From NCBI GenBank assembly GCA_019057865.1, contig JAHLWP010000006.1, positions 62,001 to 126,000 of the forward strand: a stretch of 64,000 nt of DNA. Reading direction: 5' to 3'. Under the pieces are notes generated by a model. That model had not been told where the DNA came from and did not search any database. It saw only the letters and a list, made by a program, of their open reading frames with translations. The translations under genes were made by a program, and so were the position numbers. This document shows, piece after piece, positions 8,125-17,558 of the stretch. The first letter of the stretch is position 1. Each line of letters opens with the position of its first letter. Source of the stretch: Promethearchaeota archaeon. GTDB taxonomy: Archaea > Asgardarchaeota > Lokiarchaeia > Sigyniarchaeales > SOKP01.

Positions 8125-8205
8125 TTTGATATAATAAAATTAGGGGATAAAAATAATTTAACTTTTTATAAAAAAGTATTAAATAATCAGAATGTAAAGG
8201 TTAAT

Positions 8206-8934
8206 TTAGTTTTGATGACCTGTTCGACGTGCTGCAATCTGCCCAACCTTTCTTCCGGGAGGGGCATTCCGTGAAGTAGTAGTAGGTTTGTGGGGAGATT
8301 GCTTAGCACCTCCGCCATATGGGTGAGATACTGCATTCATGGCGACTCCTCTAACTACTGGCCATTTTATAGCTTTTGATCTTTTATAGTGAAATTTATT
8401 TCCTGCTTTGAGGAAGGGTTTGTCTGTACGACCTCCACCAGCAACTACACCAACGGTAGCTAAGCATGTCTCATTAATCCATTTGGTTTTCTTTGAACGA
8501 AAAAGCACTTCAACTTTATTGCCAGATTTATTTCTTACTGTCGCCCCAACACCAGAAGCTCTCGCGAATTTTCCACCATCTTGGGGTGTTGATTCAATAT
8601 TAAATACTAATGTTCCTAAGGGCATCTTTTTTAGGGGCAAAATATTTCCAACTTCAACTACTTGACCATATCCAGTTTTAGATTGAATAAATTCTTCTCC
8701 TTTATATACTCCTTCCGGAGGAAGCCACAGTCTTTTTTCACCATCATCAAACTGGATTCGTGCTACTGGAGCTCCTCTTCCTGGGGAATGAATAAGTTCT
8801 AATACTTTAAATTTGAATGATTTCTCCTTTTGTTTGAAGGGACGATATTTAACTTGTCCTACATGTCTATGACTTGGGGATCGTGCCCATAGATTTCCTT
8901 GACCTTTTCTTTGTGCTAATATTCGTTTTCCCAT
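8206..8934 (-). CDS. rpl2: Large-subunit ribosomal protein uL2
   Basis: A 242-residue uL2 with the expected archaeal length. Recognisable parts are the N-terminal MGKRILAQRKGQG, the SPGRGAPVARIQF strand, and the peptidyl-transferase-proximal C-terminal loop VAMNAVSHPYGGGAKQ, which contains the functionally important His in NAVSHP. The C-terminus ends GRKVGQIAARRTG. Codon use is GC-richer than in most neighbours, as expected for a highly expressed gene. In many archaea rpl2 lies in the S10 operon between uL23 and uS19. Here it is alone, between the sulfatase-maturase-like gene and gatD, so the operon has been broken up. Confidence 0.97.
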   Translation of the reverse strand: MGKRILAQRKGQGNLWARSPSHRHVGQVKYRPFKQKEKSFKFKVLELIHSPGRGAPVARIQFDDGEKRLWLPPEGVYKGEEFIQSKTGYGQVVEVGNILPLKKMPLGTLVFNIESTPQDGGKFARASGVGATVRNKSGNKVEVLFRSKKTKWINETCLATVGVVAGGGRTDKPFLKAGNKFHYKRSKAIKWPVVRGVAMNAVSHPYGGGAKQSPHKPTTTSRNAPPGRKVGQIAARRTGHQN

Positions 8935-9037
8935 TTAGTTCACGCAATTTTCTAGATACTTTTTTTAATTAATTAAACTATAAATTTTTTGTTATTTTCC
9001 TTGGTATTTATTCAATCTTCCTAATAATTTTAGTATT

Positions 9038-10396
9038 TTATAATTTCTTATTTTTTAATAATTCATCTATGTTATAATTGAAAGCAATAGGTAATTCTCG
9101 TTCTATGAATTCACCAGCGATATTTGTATACAACAATTCTTTGATTTCTTCAGGGTTGCTTGTTTGTCCTAATACCCATCCGAGTTTAACATATCCAACT
9201 TCTGGTAATAAGTTTCTACCAGGGATAACACCTATATTTTGCAATTCTCTTCCAGTTGAATAGACATTCATTCCTACAAATCCATGTAGTGTCTGCGTTG
9301 TCATAAGAATGGTTATGCCCTCTTGGATCGCCCTTTTTATTGAATCATAAATAATTGTACCTGCGTGGCCAAGTCCTGTTCCTGCGAGTACAATCCCTTT
9401 ATATCCTTTATCTATATAGAATTCTATTTGTTCGTTTTCTATTCCAGGATAAGAATAGATTAAGGCAACTTTTTTCTCAAAATTAATAAGAGCTTTTGTT
9501 TCAGATTGACTTCTTTTTTTATAATTATCTTTAAACATTTTAATTTTCCTATTTTTAACCATTCCTAAAGGGATATCATCTATTGTTCGAAAAGTATTTC
9601 TATAAGAAGAATGCATTTTTCTAACAAGGGTTCCTCTATGGATCAATCCATAATCATGTGAAGTAGATCCTAACATTGTAACAACAACTTCCGCAATATC
9701 AGAAATTGCCACAGTTGCAGCATTTATAAGATTTAGAGCCGCATCTGAAGAAGGTCTATCTGAGCTTCTTTGGCTACCAACCAAAACTACGGGGATAGAT
9801 AAATCTTTTAGCATGAAAGATAGTGCTGCTGAAGTAAAACTCATTGTATCGGTTCCATGTCCGATTATAATTCCATCTATACCAGAATTAGCGGCATCTT
9901 TAACCTTTCCTGCTAATTTTTGCCAATATTCTGCTTTCATATTCTCTGATAAGATCTCGAACACTAATTCACATTCAAGATTACAAATTTCTGCCAATTC
10001 TGGAACAGCACTAAATAATTCACTAGGTGTAAAAGAAGGGATAACAGCTCCAGTCGTGTAATCTAAGCGTGAAGCAACAGTTCCTCCAGTTCCTAATAAT
10101 TTTAAATTTGGTAAATCTTTGTTTTTTGGAAAACTTTTTTCTGGGATTTTATACTTTGCTTCTCTTTTTCCAATTTTTTTGATATCTTGTATATCAGAGA
10201 TATTAATCCCAACGTTATAATTATTCTCTAGCTTGATTTCAATATAATCAAGAGAAGCATATTCACTGCGAGGTAGTAAAATTCCTTCTAAAGTTGTTTT
10301 ATCAGTTTTTACTTGAATAATATCCCATATTTCAATTTTGAAATTTGTTAATAATTCTCTTGCTTTCTCTTTATAACCTTTTAACTTATCATCCAT
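9038..10396 (-). CDS. gatD: Glu-tRNA(Gln) amidotransferase subunit D
   Basis: A 452-residue GatD, the asparaginase-like subunit that frees ammonia from glutamine for archaeal GatDE. An N-terminal beta-barrel (about 1-90) is followed by the type I asparaginase domain. The first catalytic Thr is in LLGTGGTVASRLDY (about residues 100-113), and the second is in DGIIIGHGTDTMSF, with a Lys in the loop after VVLVGSQRSSDRPSSDAA. The protein is slightly longer than the usual 420-440. It lies 3 bases downstream of gatE on the same strand, so the two subunits are co-transcribed. The pair makes Gln-tRNA by amidating misacylated Glu-tRNA(Gln). Confidence 0.97.
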   Translation of the reverse strand: MDDKLKGYKEKARELLTNFKIEIWDIIQVKTDKTTLEGILLPRSEYASLDYIEIKLENNYNVGINISDIQDIKKIGKREAKYKIPEKSFPKNKDLPNLKLLGTGGTVASRLDYTTGAVIPSFTPSELFSAVPELAEICNLECELVFEILSENMKAEYWQKLAGKVKDAANSGIDGIIIGHGTDTMSFTSAALSFMLKDLSIPVVLVGSQRSSDRPSSDAALNLINAATVAISDIAEVVVTMLGSTSHDYGLIHRGTLVRKMHSSYRNTFRTIDDIPLGMVKNRKIKMFKDNYKKRSQSETKALINFEKKVALIYSYPGIENEQIEFYIDKGYKGIVLAGTGLGHAGTIIYDSIKRAIQEGITILMTTQTLHGFVGMNVYSTGRELQNIGVIPGRNLLPEVGYVKLGWVLGQTSNPEEIKELLYTNIAGEFIERELPIAFNYNIDELLKNKKL

Positions 10397-10399
10397 TTA

Positions 10400-12316
10400 T
10401 TACATCTCCTCTAATTTTTTTGTTATAGAGTTTTTTAATTCCTTAGAAACTATCGCTCCATCTATTTTACCTCTAACTTTTTTCATGACTTCTCCCATTA
10501 GAGGTCCTATTGCTCTCATTTCTCTTTTTTTTAATAAATCTATATTTTTATTTACAATCTCTTCAATGACTTTCTTCAAGTCATCGATAGAAATACTTTC
10601 AATGCTTAATTTTTCTTTAACCTGTTCAATAGTAAGATCTGGAAAATCTGCCTTTATAATCATTATGTCTTCAATTGCTTCTTTTCCAATTCGTTTATTT
10701 TTTAGATCTTTAAAAATTTCTTTATAATCTACATCAGTGATATTTTCTACTTCTTTACCGTCTCGTCTAAGTGCCGTTGTTGTTTCTAATAATGTTGTTA
10801 AAATTATTAAAGGATTATCTGGAAATATTTCAATCAATTTATTGAAAAGAGATAATTTCCCATTAAAGATTAGATCTTTTATCATGCGATCTTCTACTTC
10901 ATATTTTTTTGAATATTCTTTAATAGTTACCCATGGATACTTAGGAAGATTTTTTCTAATTTTATCGATTTCTTTTTCTGTATTTATTATAGCTGGTGAA
11001 TCTGTGTCAGGATATAACCGTGCTCCACCATGTAATTCCCTTAAAAATTCTGTATTTCCATTTTCAAGAGCTCTTCGTGTCTCAGGGGGTACTCCTTTGA
11101 ATGCATATTTTACTCGATTTATTATAACATCCATAGCTTTCTCAATTTCTTGTTTAGAGCCTAATAAAAGTACAAAGCAATCATTTTCTTCAATTTTCAA
11201 CCTTTTTTTAATATTTTTGATACTCTCTTCAGAGAATTTGTAATTTTTCAAATCTTCATCTGAATGAATTAGTCCTTTTAAGCCTGCTATAGATTTTACC
11301 TTACTACTTACTTCTGTTCCAAATCTATAATCTTCCATTAATTCTTTTCCAAAAATTCCTTTAAATCCTTTAAAGTTAATACCAAATAATTTCTTCCCAG
11401 ATTTTATGCCCTTAACTATAAAATTCGATTTCGAATCCCCCATTATTTTAGTTAAATCAACAAGCTTTTCAGATACATCTTTTTCAGTTAAATTTCTATT
11501 TGCTAATTCTTCTTTTATTTCCAATAATTTAATTTGACGAGAGATTTCATGATTAATCAAGAGAGGGATCCAACCTAATTTTTGTACTCCTTTTATTTCA
11601 ATCCGGGTTCCTGCTTTAATACTTACATTGATATCTTGTCTAATAGAGCCAAGTACTTTTTTTACATTGGTTGACCATAATAATAATCCAATTCGTTCAG
11701 CACATTCTCTACATTCATAAGGATTGTTTATATCTGGTTTAGTTGTAACTTCTACCAGCGGAATTCCTAAACGATCTAATCTAAAATAGTTATTTTTATT
11801 TTCAGTTTTCATTTTTCTTGCTGCTTCTTCTTCCAAACTTAAGATATCTATTCTAATTTTTTTACCATTTTCAAGATGTATAAATCCATCAGTCCCAAGT
11901 ATCATAGTACGTTGAAAGCCGCAAGGAACACTACCATCTAAATAATTTTTTCGGCATACGTGCATCTCTTCAATAATATTCGCATTAAGAAGTAAGGCAA
12001 GTTGTAATGCAATGCTTTTTGCTTCTTCATTACAAAAAAATGGTGGAGTTTCATCAAGCTCATAAGTACATATTACATCATCATAACCTTCATATATGAT
12101 ACCCATACCTTTTTCATATTCAGTTAACATCGCCTTATCGTAAACTCCCATCTCCCCCAATACGGGTCTCTGTGTTCGTGCTATTGTAAAATCAGGTTCT
12201 CTCGTGCCTTGAAGTTCAGCAGGGCATCGACAAAATAGTTTTGTTTTTGTATCTAGTTGTTGATGAATTTCTAAACCACAGATGAGCCCTAATTTTTCAT
12301 AATTAAACTCTTGCAT
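10400..12316 (-). CDS. gatE: Glu-tRNA(Gln) amidotransferase subunit E
   Basis: A 638-residue GatE, the tRNA-binding kinase and amidotransferase subunit. The N-terminal GatB/E cradle opens with KLGLICGLEIHQQLDTKTKL and CRCPAEL, and GIPLVEVTTKPDI is the expected active-site segment. The middle region is the AspRS-like insertion found only in GatE. The C-terminus is the helical and YqeY-like tail (RAIGPLMGEVMKKVRGK). The length is normal for GatE. It is the first gene of the gatE-gatD pair. The ATG at 12314-12316 fits a downstream KLGLICGLEIHQ start with few extra residues. Confidence 0.97.
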   Translation of the reverse strand: MQEFNYEKLGLICGLEIHQQLDTKTKLFCRCPAELQGTREPDFTIARTQRPVLGEMGVYDKAMLTEYEKGMGIIYEGYDDVICTYELDETPPFFCNEEAKSIALQLALLLNANIIEEMHVCRKNYLDGSVPCGFQRTMILGTDGFIHLENGKKIRIDILSLEEEAARKMKTENKNNYFRLDRLGIPLVEVTTKPDINNPYECRECAERIGLLLWSTNVKKVLGSIRQDINVSIKAGTRIEIKGVQKLGWIPLLINHEISRQIKLLEIKEELANRNLTEKDVSEKLVDLTKIMGDSKSNFIVKGIKSGKKLFGINFKGFKGIFGKELMEDYRFGTEVSSKVKSIAGLKGLIHSDEDLKNYKFSEESIKNIKKRLKIEENDCFVLLLGSKQEIEKAMDVIINRVKYAFKGVPPETRRALENGNTEFLRELHGGARLYPDTDSPAIINTEKEIDKIRKNLPKYPWVTIKEYSKKYEVEDRMIKDLIFNGKLSLFNKLIEIFPDNPLIILTTLLETTTALRRDGKEVENITDVDYKEIFKDLKNKRIGKEAIEDIMIIKADFPDLTIEQVKEKLSIESISIDDLKKVIEEIVNKNIDLLKKREMRAIGPLMGEVMKKVRGKIDGAIVSKELKNSITKKLEEM

Positions 12317-12469
12317 ATTAATTCAAATTTTCTTTATTAAAATTATTGCTATAAGGAAATTATTTTATTACAGAATTTTAATGTAATGTATTTTAAATAC
12401 AATATCTATTCAATTAATAAGATTTAAAATTATTATCAAAATTAAATTAAATCTTAAGGATTTTATTTA

Positions 12470-13555
12470 TTATGATTTAAATTCCTCCAAATATAATCTG
12501 CCATTATCTTGAGAAATTTTTGAGTAATTAGAGAGGAAATCTAACATTAATTTTCTTTCAGATACATTCTGAGTTTTTGATAATCGAATTTGAAATTCAA
12601 GGTCTTTTTCATTTTCAATGGAAATCCAATGCAATTTTTCAAAAAATCTTAAAATACATAGAAGAAACTCTTCTTGAGTACCAAAATTCTTAATTTCATT
12701 TTGTATTAAATTTATCCATTTTTCTCCAGCATTTTTATTACTAAAGTTTATGATTATATCTTTATCTTCAGCCATTTTCATCCATAAATAATAAGTCCTG
12801 TCATTAATAATTCTATAATAATTTGTAAGGAAAGAGAGATTATGCTCAATAAGTTTAAACCTTTCTTTTTTAGCAATATCTTTTTTGAAGAGTAAATCTG
12901 TTTCTTTTAAATCAAATCTACAGTATAATTCCGTATCTGAAAATGTAACATCTGTGATTTTTACACCTAATACACCAAACACAGCGGCATTAAATTTACA
13001 ATTTTCGAAAAATAGATTCTTGTAAGTCCCAATAAACTCGAAAATGCCGGTAGCATAGTGAGAATTTTTAGTTGTGAAAATATCTAGTTTCATTTCTTTT
13101 GTTAAGTTGTTAGCTAAAAAAAATCTTTTTATCATATTAAACCTATTTTTTAGTTCCTCATAATCTTGAGGCCTTACATCTTTTATAAACATCCTTCTTA
13201 TCGCAAATAAAAAACGAGGTGCTTGTTTAAATCTGAATGTTGTGTATCTATTTGATCTTACAGCCATCTCATGAAAGGGAATAATACCTCTAAATGTGAA
13301 TTGATCGAAGAAGTTCAATGTGTGACTATCGACAAATCTTTCAAAATCATCGAGAGTCTTTCCTTTCTCAAAACAATCCATTGATTTTTCCATAACATAA
13401 TTATAAAATGATGAAATACTACTAAATCTCTTATCTTCAGGATCTTTTCGATGATTTACATTGACATATCTTTCAACCCAGTCTTTGAGGGCAGGAGATA
13501 TTGATATTGTTTGTTGCGCTGTCTTTTTATTTGATAAATATTTTCTCGAAGTCAT
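12470..13555 (-). CDS. Unknown protein with ribbon-helix-helix-like N-terminus
   Basis: I do not recognise this 361-residue protein. The first about 55 residues (TISISPALKDWVERYVN ... FSSISSFYNYVMEKSMD) resemble the putative RHH-like segment of the two HisKA-receiver proteins at 3-5 kb (ISLYV-EDTKEKW ... ISKLIRDSV). They share the strand-helix-helix pattern with a long insertion. The rest is a mixed alpha/beta region rich in Phe and Lys without catalytic motifs; the segment around residues 150-215 (LDIFTTKNSHYATGIFEFIG) could form a sensor or ligand-binding sheet. A DNA-binding or membrane-signalling regulator fits, but no family can be named. It is monocistronic between gatE and elp3. Confidence 0.6.
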   Translation of the reverse strand: MTSRKYLSNKKTAQQTISISPALKDWVERYVNVNHRKDPEDKRFSSISSFYNYVMEKSMDCFEKGKTLDDFERFVDSHTLNFFDQFTFRGIIPFHEMAVRSNRYTTFRFKQAPRFLFAIRRMFIKDVRPQDYEELKNRFNMIKRFFLANNLTKEMKLDIFTTKNSHYATGIFEFIGTYKNLFFENCKFNAAVFGVLGVKITDVTFSDTELYCRFDLKETDLLFKKDIAKKERFKLIEHNLSFLTNYYRIINDRTYYLWMKMAEDKDIIINFSNKNAGEKWINLIQNEIKNFGTQEEFLLCILRFFEKLHWISIENEKDLEFQIRLSKTQNVSERKLMLDFLSNYSKISQDNGRLYLEEFKS

Positions 13556-13929
13556 GGTTTATCATAATATGATTTTTTCAAAAATAGAATTATAAATTTA
13601 ATATATATTTAATTATAATAAGGAAGAGTCTTTTAAATTTACGTAAAAAATACTAACAGATTTTTCTTTTTAAAAGTACAATTTTATTATGGATATATTT
13701 TCATGAAATTAATTTTTATAATTGTTAAATACAATTAAGTTTTTATTGTTTTGAAACCAATTTTTCCTAATTGTATAGTTTAAATATGATTTGATGCTAC
13801 TTATTATTGTTTAAAATTTTACACTTAAATAAATGTTCCTGTCAAGAAGACCATATTTTGAATAAAATCGGGGAGTAGGGTAATTCCAGGGATAAAGACA
13901 AAATCCAAAAGGAAAAAAAAATAACTAAC
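13556..13929. other. Spacer of 374 bp between elp3 and the RHH-like gene
   Basis: Mostly very AT-rich, with a distinctly less AT-rich patch at about 13838-13915 that includes GGGGAGTAGGG and CCAGGGATAAAG. No reading frame, tRNA-like fold or box C/D signature can be supported. The patch might be part of a small RNA, but I see nothing that proves it. Confidence 0.3.
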
Positions 13930-15615
13930 TTAATTTAATCGTTTTGAAACATAAGGTCCGTTTATTTTATAACCCAAATCGTAAAACCAGCTCCTTGCTC
14001 CGATACCACTTATCACAGCTAATTTTTTTGTATCAAATTCTTGAAAAGCTATTTTTTCAGCATTTTTCATTAATAACTTTCCAAATCCTCGATGTTGAAT
14101 TTGAGTATATCGATTTGGTTTCAAATCTTTTGGAACGAGTTCTCCAACTACTTTGATTTCTCTAACAATCATTGTTTTTCCATCATTCAATTCAGGTCTA
14201 TGAGCAAATTCGGAAGGTTTTCTTAAGCGAAGGTATCCTATTAAATAATTATCTTTTTTATTTTCATAAGATAAAAATATCTCATTACTTTGAGATGCTT
14301 CATAATCAAAGCGATATAATTTGACATTTTCAAAATCATTTTGACCTAAAGTTTTCCTCCTTTTACTTATACCATATTCTCTACATCTTATGCAATTACA
14401 ATTAGCATCTAATTCTTTTAGCCTTTCTTGGACAAGTTGTCTTAAATTACTTTTTTTGCAACCAGCTTCTATTAATGGAGCTGGTATATCACGCATGATT
14501 CGTTGGATTCGTACATAGGGAGGTAAGTTCCTTTTCACATTTGCTAATAAATTAATTAATTCATGATTAGAATAGGGTGTATAAATTCCTTGTTTCCACC
14601 AATTGTATAATTCTGTGCCTTTTACTACCACTGTGGGATATATTTTTAACATATCAGGACGGTAATTAGGATGAGAGAACAAGTAATCAAACATTTCTAA
14701 ATCTTTGGAATAATTAGAAGAAGGTAAATTCGGCATCATATGGGCATTAACTTTTAGGCCCGCATCTTTAGAGATCCTTATCGCTTCTATACTATCATCA
14801 GTAGTGTGTCCTCTCTTAACTAAATCGTAAATTTCATTAAATACAGTCTGAATTCCAATCTCAACTCTTGTGGTTCCATAGAATAGCATTCGATCCACAT
14901 CTTTTTCCTTACAATAATCTGGTCTTGTTTCAATTGTTATTCCTATTATTCTTCTTTTAGAGTTTTCTGCAAGCTTTTGAGCTTCTTTTAAACTGTTTAC
15001 TTTCTTTTCAATGATTCCCTCTAAAGCACCCTTAACAAACTTTTCTTGATAACTGATATCAGAAGACAAGAAAGTTCCTCCCATAATTATCAATTCTATC
15101 TTGTCTATTTTATGACCTATGGCTTCTAAATCTCTTATCCTACTCTGGACTTGAAGGTAAGGATCATAATTATTATGAATAGAACGCATGGCAGCCGGTT
15201 CTCGACCAGTGTATGATTGAGCAACTTTTTCTCCCGGTTGAGAGTCTTGCCCTGGACAATATATACAAGTACCAGGACAAGGAAGTGGTTTAGTCATTAT
15301 GGCTATTACAGACACTCCTGATAAAGTTCTAGTTCGCCTTCTTTTAAGAATTTGAGTTATAATTTCTTGTTCTTCAGGAGTTGCATGATGTAATACAGTT
15401 GCATTTTTGATTACTTTTTTATAATGATATTTCTTACCTATTCTTCCTTTAATATTTGTGATTTTTTCACGAGACACTTGAGGATTTTCCATTAAATATT
15501 CAATGATTTCTCTTGAAATTTTCCTGGCTATTTCAACGCTCTTAATTTCTGATGGAACCATCTTATTTAAATGTATAGTAGAGTTTACCTTTTTTATAAA
15601 TTTAATATATCTCAA
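13930..15615 (-). CDS. elp3: Elp3-type tRNA uridine-34 acetyltransferase
   Basis: A 561-residue Elp3, which makes the cm5U-type side chain on wobble uridine 34 of tRNAs using acetyl-CoA and a radical SAM mechanism. The N-terminal tRNA-binding region (about 1-85) leads into the radical SAM domain with CPGTCIYCPGQ and the following SYTGREPAAMR. A cysteine-rich zinc site appears later (CNCIRCRE). The C-terminal GNAT acetyltransferase domain spans about residues 430-561 and has the acetyl-CoA loop of type QHRGFGKLLM. Length and domain order are as in other archaea. It is monocistronic here, 95 bases after the pyrK stop on the same strand. Confidence 0.97.
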   Translation of the reverse strand: MRYIKFIKKVNSTIHLNKMVPSEIKSVEIARKISREIIEYLMENPQVSREKITNIKGRIGKKYHYKKVIKNATVLHHATPEEQEIITQILKRRRTRTLSGVSVIAIMTKPLPCPGTCIYCPGQDSQPGEKVAQSYTGREPAAMRSIHNNYDPYLQVQSRIRDLEAIGHKIDKIELIIMGGTFLSSDISYQEKFVKGALEGIIEKKVNSLKEAQKLAENSKRRIIGITIETRPDYCKEKDVDRMLFYGTTRVEIGIQTVFNEIYDLVKRGHTTDDSIEAIRISKDAGLKVNAHMMPNLPSSNYSKDLEMFDYLFSHPNYRPDMLKIYPTVVVKGTELYNWWKQGIYTPYSNHELINLLANVKRNLPPYVRIQRIMRDIPAPLIEAGCKKSNLRQLVQERLKELDANCNCIRCREYGISKRRKTLGQNDFENVKLYRFDYEASQSNEIFLSYENKKDNYLIGYLRLRKPSEFAHRPELNDGKTMIVREIKVVGELVPKDLKPNRYTQIQHRGFGKLLMKNAEKIAFQEFDTKKLAVISGIGARSWFYDLGYKINGPYVSKRLN

Positions 15616-15710
15616 GTTATATATTAAGCCGTGAAGTTAATACTTTACGATATACCTATTATCTTAATAAAAACTTGGAACTATTTTTAGATTTGATGTT
15701 AATATAGATC

Positions 15711-16562
15711 TTATTCTAAATCAATTTTCTTACCCGTAAAATCTCTTTGATATTTTCCAAAATCTTTTATTTTCTTTAGAGTTTCCAGACCAAAAATTGG
15801 TCCGTCTTTACATACCAATAAACCTAATGGATCTAATGTGCATAATCCACATAAACCACAACCACACCTCATAATTCGTTCAAGACTGGCATAGAACCCA
15901 ATAGAATGCTTCTCACATATTTGAAATAATCTGTATAACATAATTTCTGGACCACATGAATACACAATTAGATTTGATAACTCTTCTTTAGTATAGTTTT
16001 TTATCAAATCCTCAAAAACATCAGAAGCAATTCCTTTTACTCCATAACTACCATCATCCGTACAAAAATAAAATTCTGAAAAATCTTGATTATATAATTG
16101 GAAATCATCCATAAACATCAGTTCTTTATTAATTTTAACTCCTTCAATGACAATAAAGTGATAGTTCATTCTTATTAATTCAGATGAGAGCCATTTTAAG
16201 GGTGCCATACCTATTCCACCTCCAATTAAAATTAGTCTTTTTGATTTATCAGTTGGGATTGGAAAATGATTACCTAATGGTCCTCTTACACCAATATAAT
16301 TGCCTAAAGTTAAATTATATAATGCGTTTGTACATTCTCCAACATTTTTTACTGTAATAGACCAATTGCCGTTATCATCATAGCCAGAAATTGACATTGG
16401 GACCTCATCCACTCCTGGAACCCAGACCATTACGAATTGTCCTGGTTTTGGAGCGATATAATCTTTATTCTCCTTTTTCAGGTTAAAAAATAAGGTTTTA
16501 ACACCATTACATTCATTAATAACTCTCTCAACTTTTACAGTTCTTATCATATTCTCAGTCAA
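15711..16562 (-). CDS. pyrK: Dihydroorotate dehydrogenase electron-transfer subunit
   Basis: A 283-residue PyrK, the FAD and 2Fe-2S subunit that passes electrons from dihydroorotate dehydrogenase to NAD. The ferredoxin-reductase-like FAD domain (about 5-105) is followed by the nucleotide-binding domain with LIGGGIGMAPLKWL. The 2Fe-2S cluster sits in the C-terminal CGCGLCGLCTLD. The start overlaps the end of pyrD by 8 bases, so the two are translationally coupled. Together they form the heterotetrameric class 1B enzyme of pyrimidine synthesis. Confidence 0.95.
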   Translation of the reverse strand: MTENMIRTVKVERVINECNGVKTLFFNLKKENKDYIAPKPGQFVMVWVPGVDEVPMSISGYDDNGNWSITVKNVGECTNALYNLTLGNYIGVRGPLGNHFPIPTDKSKRLILIGGGIGMAPLKWLSSELIRMNYHFIVIEGVKINKELMFMDDFQLYNQDFSEFYFCTDDGSYGVKGIASDVFEDLIKNYTKEELSNLIVYSCGPEIMLYRLFQICEKHSIGFYASLERIMRCGCGLCGLCTLDPLGLLVCKDGPIFGLETLKKIKDFGKYQRDFTGKKIDLE

Positions 16563-17481
16563 AATCTGGCACCTCTTGTGTTTTGAACTGATGAGCTAAA
16601 CCTTTTATGTCATTTATCGATTTATATTGGTTATCCTTGAGATAGTGAATAATTCCTTTATTAATTTCAGTAATAATTTCAACTCCTTTATATAATGCTG
16701 TACCAATTTGCATTGCTGAAGCTCCTGCTAACAAAAACTCTACCACATCCTCCCATGAATCAATCCCCCCACAGCCAATTATAGGAATTTTTAATATTTT
16801 ATATAAATCATACACTTTTTTTATGGCTATTGGATGTATTGCTTTCCCTGATAGTCCACCACTTCCATGAGATAAAATAGGTCTTTTAGTATTCACATCT
16901 ATTTTCAATGCTGTTAAAGTATTTATCGCAACAACTCCATCAGCTCCTCCTTTTTCAGCAGCTAGAGCAATTTTTCCTATATTTGTAACATTAGGGTTTA
17001 ACTTTACGAAAAGTGGTTTTGATAAATGTTCTTTTATATATTTTACTATCTGATAAGTTAAATCTTTATCAATTCCAATAGAGGCAACTTCTGCATGAGG
17101 GCAAGAGATATTAATTTCAATGGCATCAGCTCCAGCTTTTTCAGCTTTAGTTGCTACTTCAAGATAAACCTCTTTTGTATCTCCAAATACACTCACAATT
17201 AAAGGAATATTATTTTCTTTTATTTCTTTAATTTCCGATATAAAATCATCAATCCCAGGATTTCCGAGTCCAACACTATTCATAAAAGTTCCGGGGTAGA
17301 TTTCAATTATAGAGGGGTTTTTATATCCTTTTCTTGGTTTTGGTCCTATAGATTTAGTAGTTACAGCACCAGCTCCAGCATTAATGACTCGCTTCATCGA
17401 AGAAAAAGATACTCCTAAAATCCCTGAAGCTAAAATTATAGGAGATTTTAGTTTTAAACCAGATAGATTTATTTCTAGCAT
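16555..17481 (-). CDS. pyrD: Dihydroorotate dehydrogenase, catalytic subunit (class 1B)
   Basis: A 308-residue FMN TIM-barrel enzyme that oxidises dihydroorotate to orotate. Visible family segments are NLSGLKLKSPIILASGILG at the N-terminus, NSVGLGNPGIDDF, the catalytic-cysteine loop EINISCPHAE (class 1B uses Cys here), KPLFVKLNPNV, the FMN-contacting GGLSGKAIHPIA, and IIGCGGIDSWEDV. The length is typical. It is the first gene of the pyrD-pyrK pair, and the next gene on the other side (nop5) is divergent, so the promoter lies in the 77-base gap 17482-17558. Confidence 0.96.
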   Translation of the reverse strand: MLEINLSGLKLKSPIILASGILGVSFSSMKRVINAGAGAVTTKSIGPKPRKGYKNPSIIEIYPGTFMNSVGLGNPGIDDFISEIKEIKENNIPLIVSVFGDTKEVYLEVATKAEKAGADAIEINISCPHAEVASIGIDKDLTYQIVKYIKEHLSKPLFVKLNPNVTNIGKIALAAEKGGADGVVAINTLTALKIDVNTKRPILSHGSGGLSGKAIHPIAIKKVYDLYKILKIPIIGCGGIDSWEDVVEFLLAGASAMQIGTALYKGVEIITEINKGIIHYLKDNQYKSINDIKGLAHQFKTQEVPDFD

Positions 17482-17558
17482 TTTTTAAAAGAAAATAATG
17501 ATTATAATTTTATAATAATTATTAATGAAGATAAAATAACATAGATTAAAAAAGAAAA

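Noticed and set aside
10737..11243. 168-codon plus-strand frame inside gatE
   Set aside because: It is antisense to a clear GatE coding sequence and its translation has no conserved features.
13838..13915. GC-richer patch as an RNA gene
   Set aside because: No stable cloverleaf, box C/D or box H/ACA signature could be found by eye; it is reported only as spacer.
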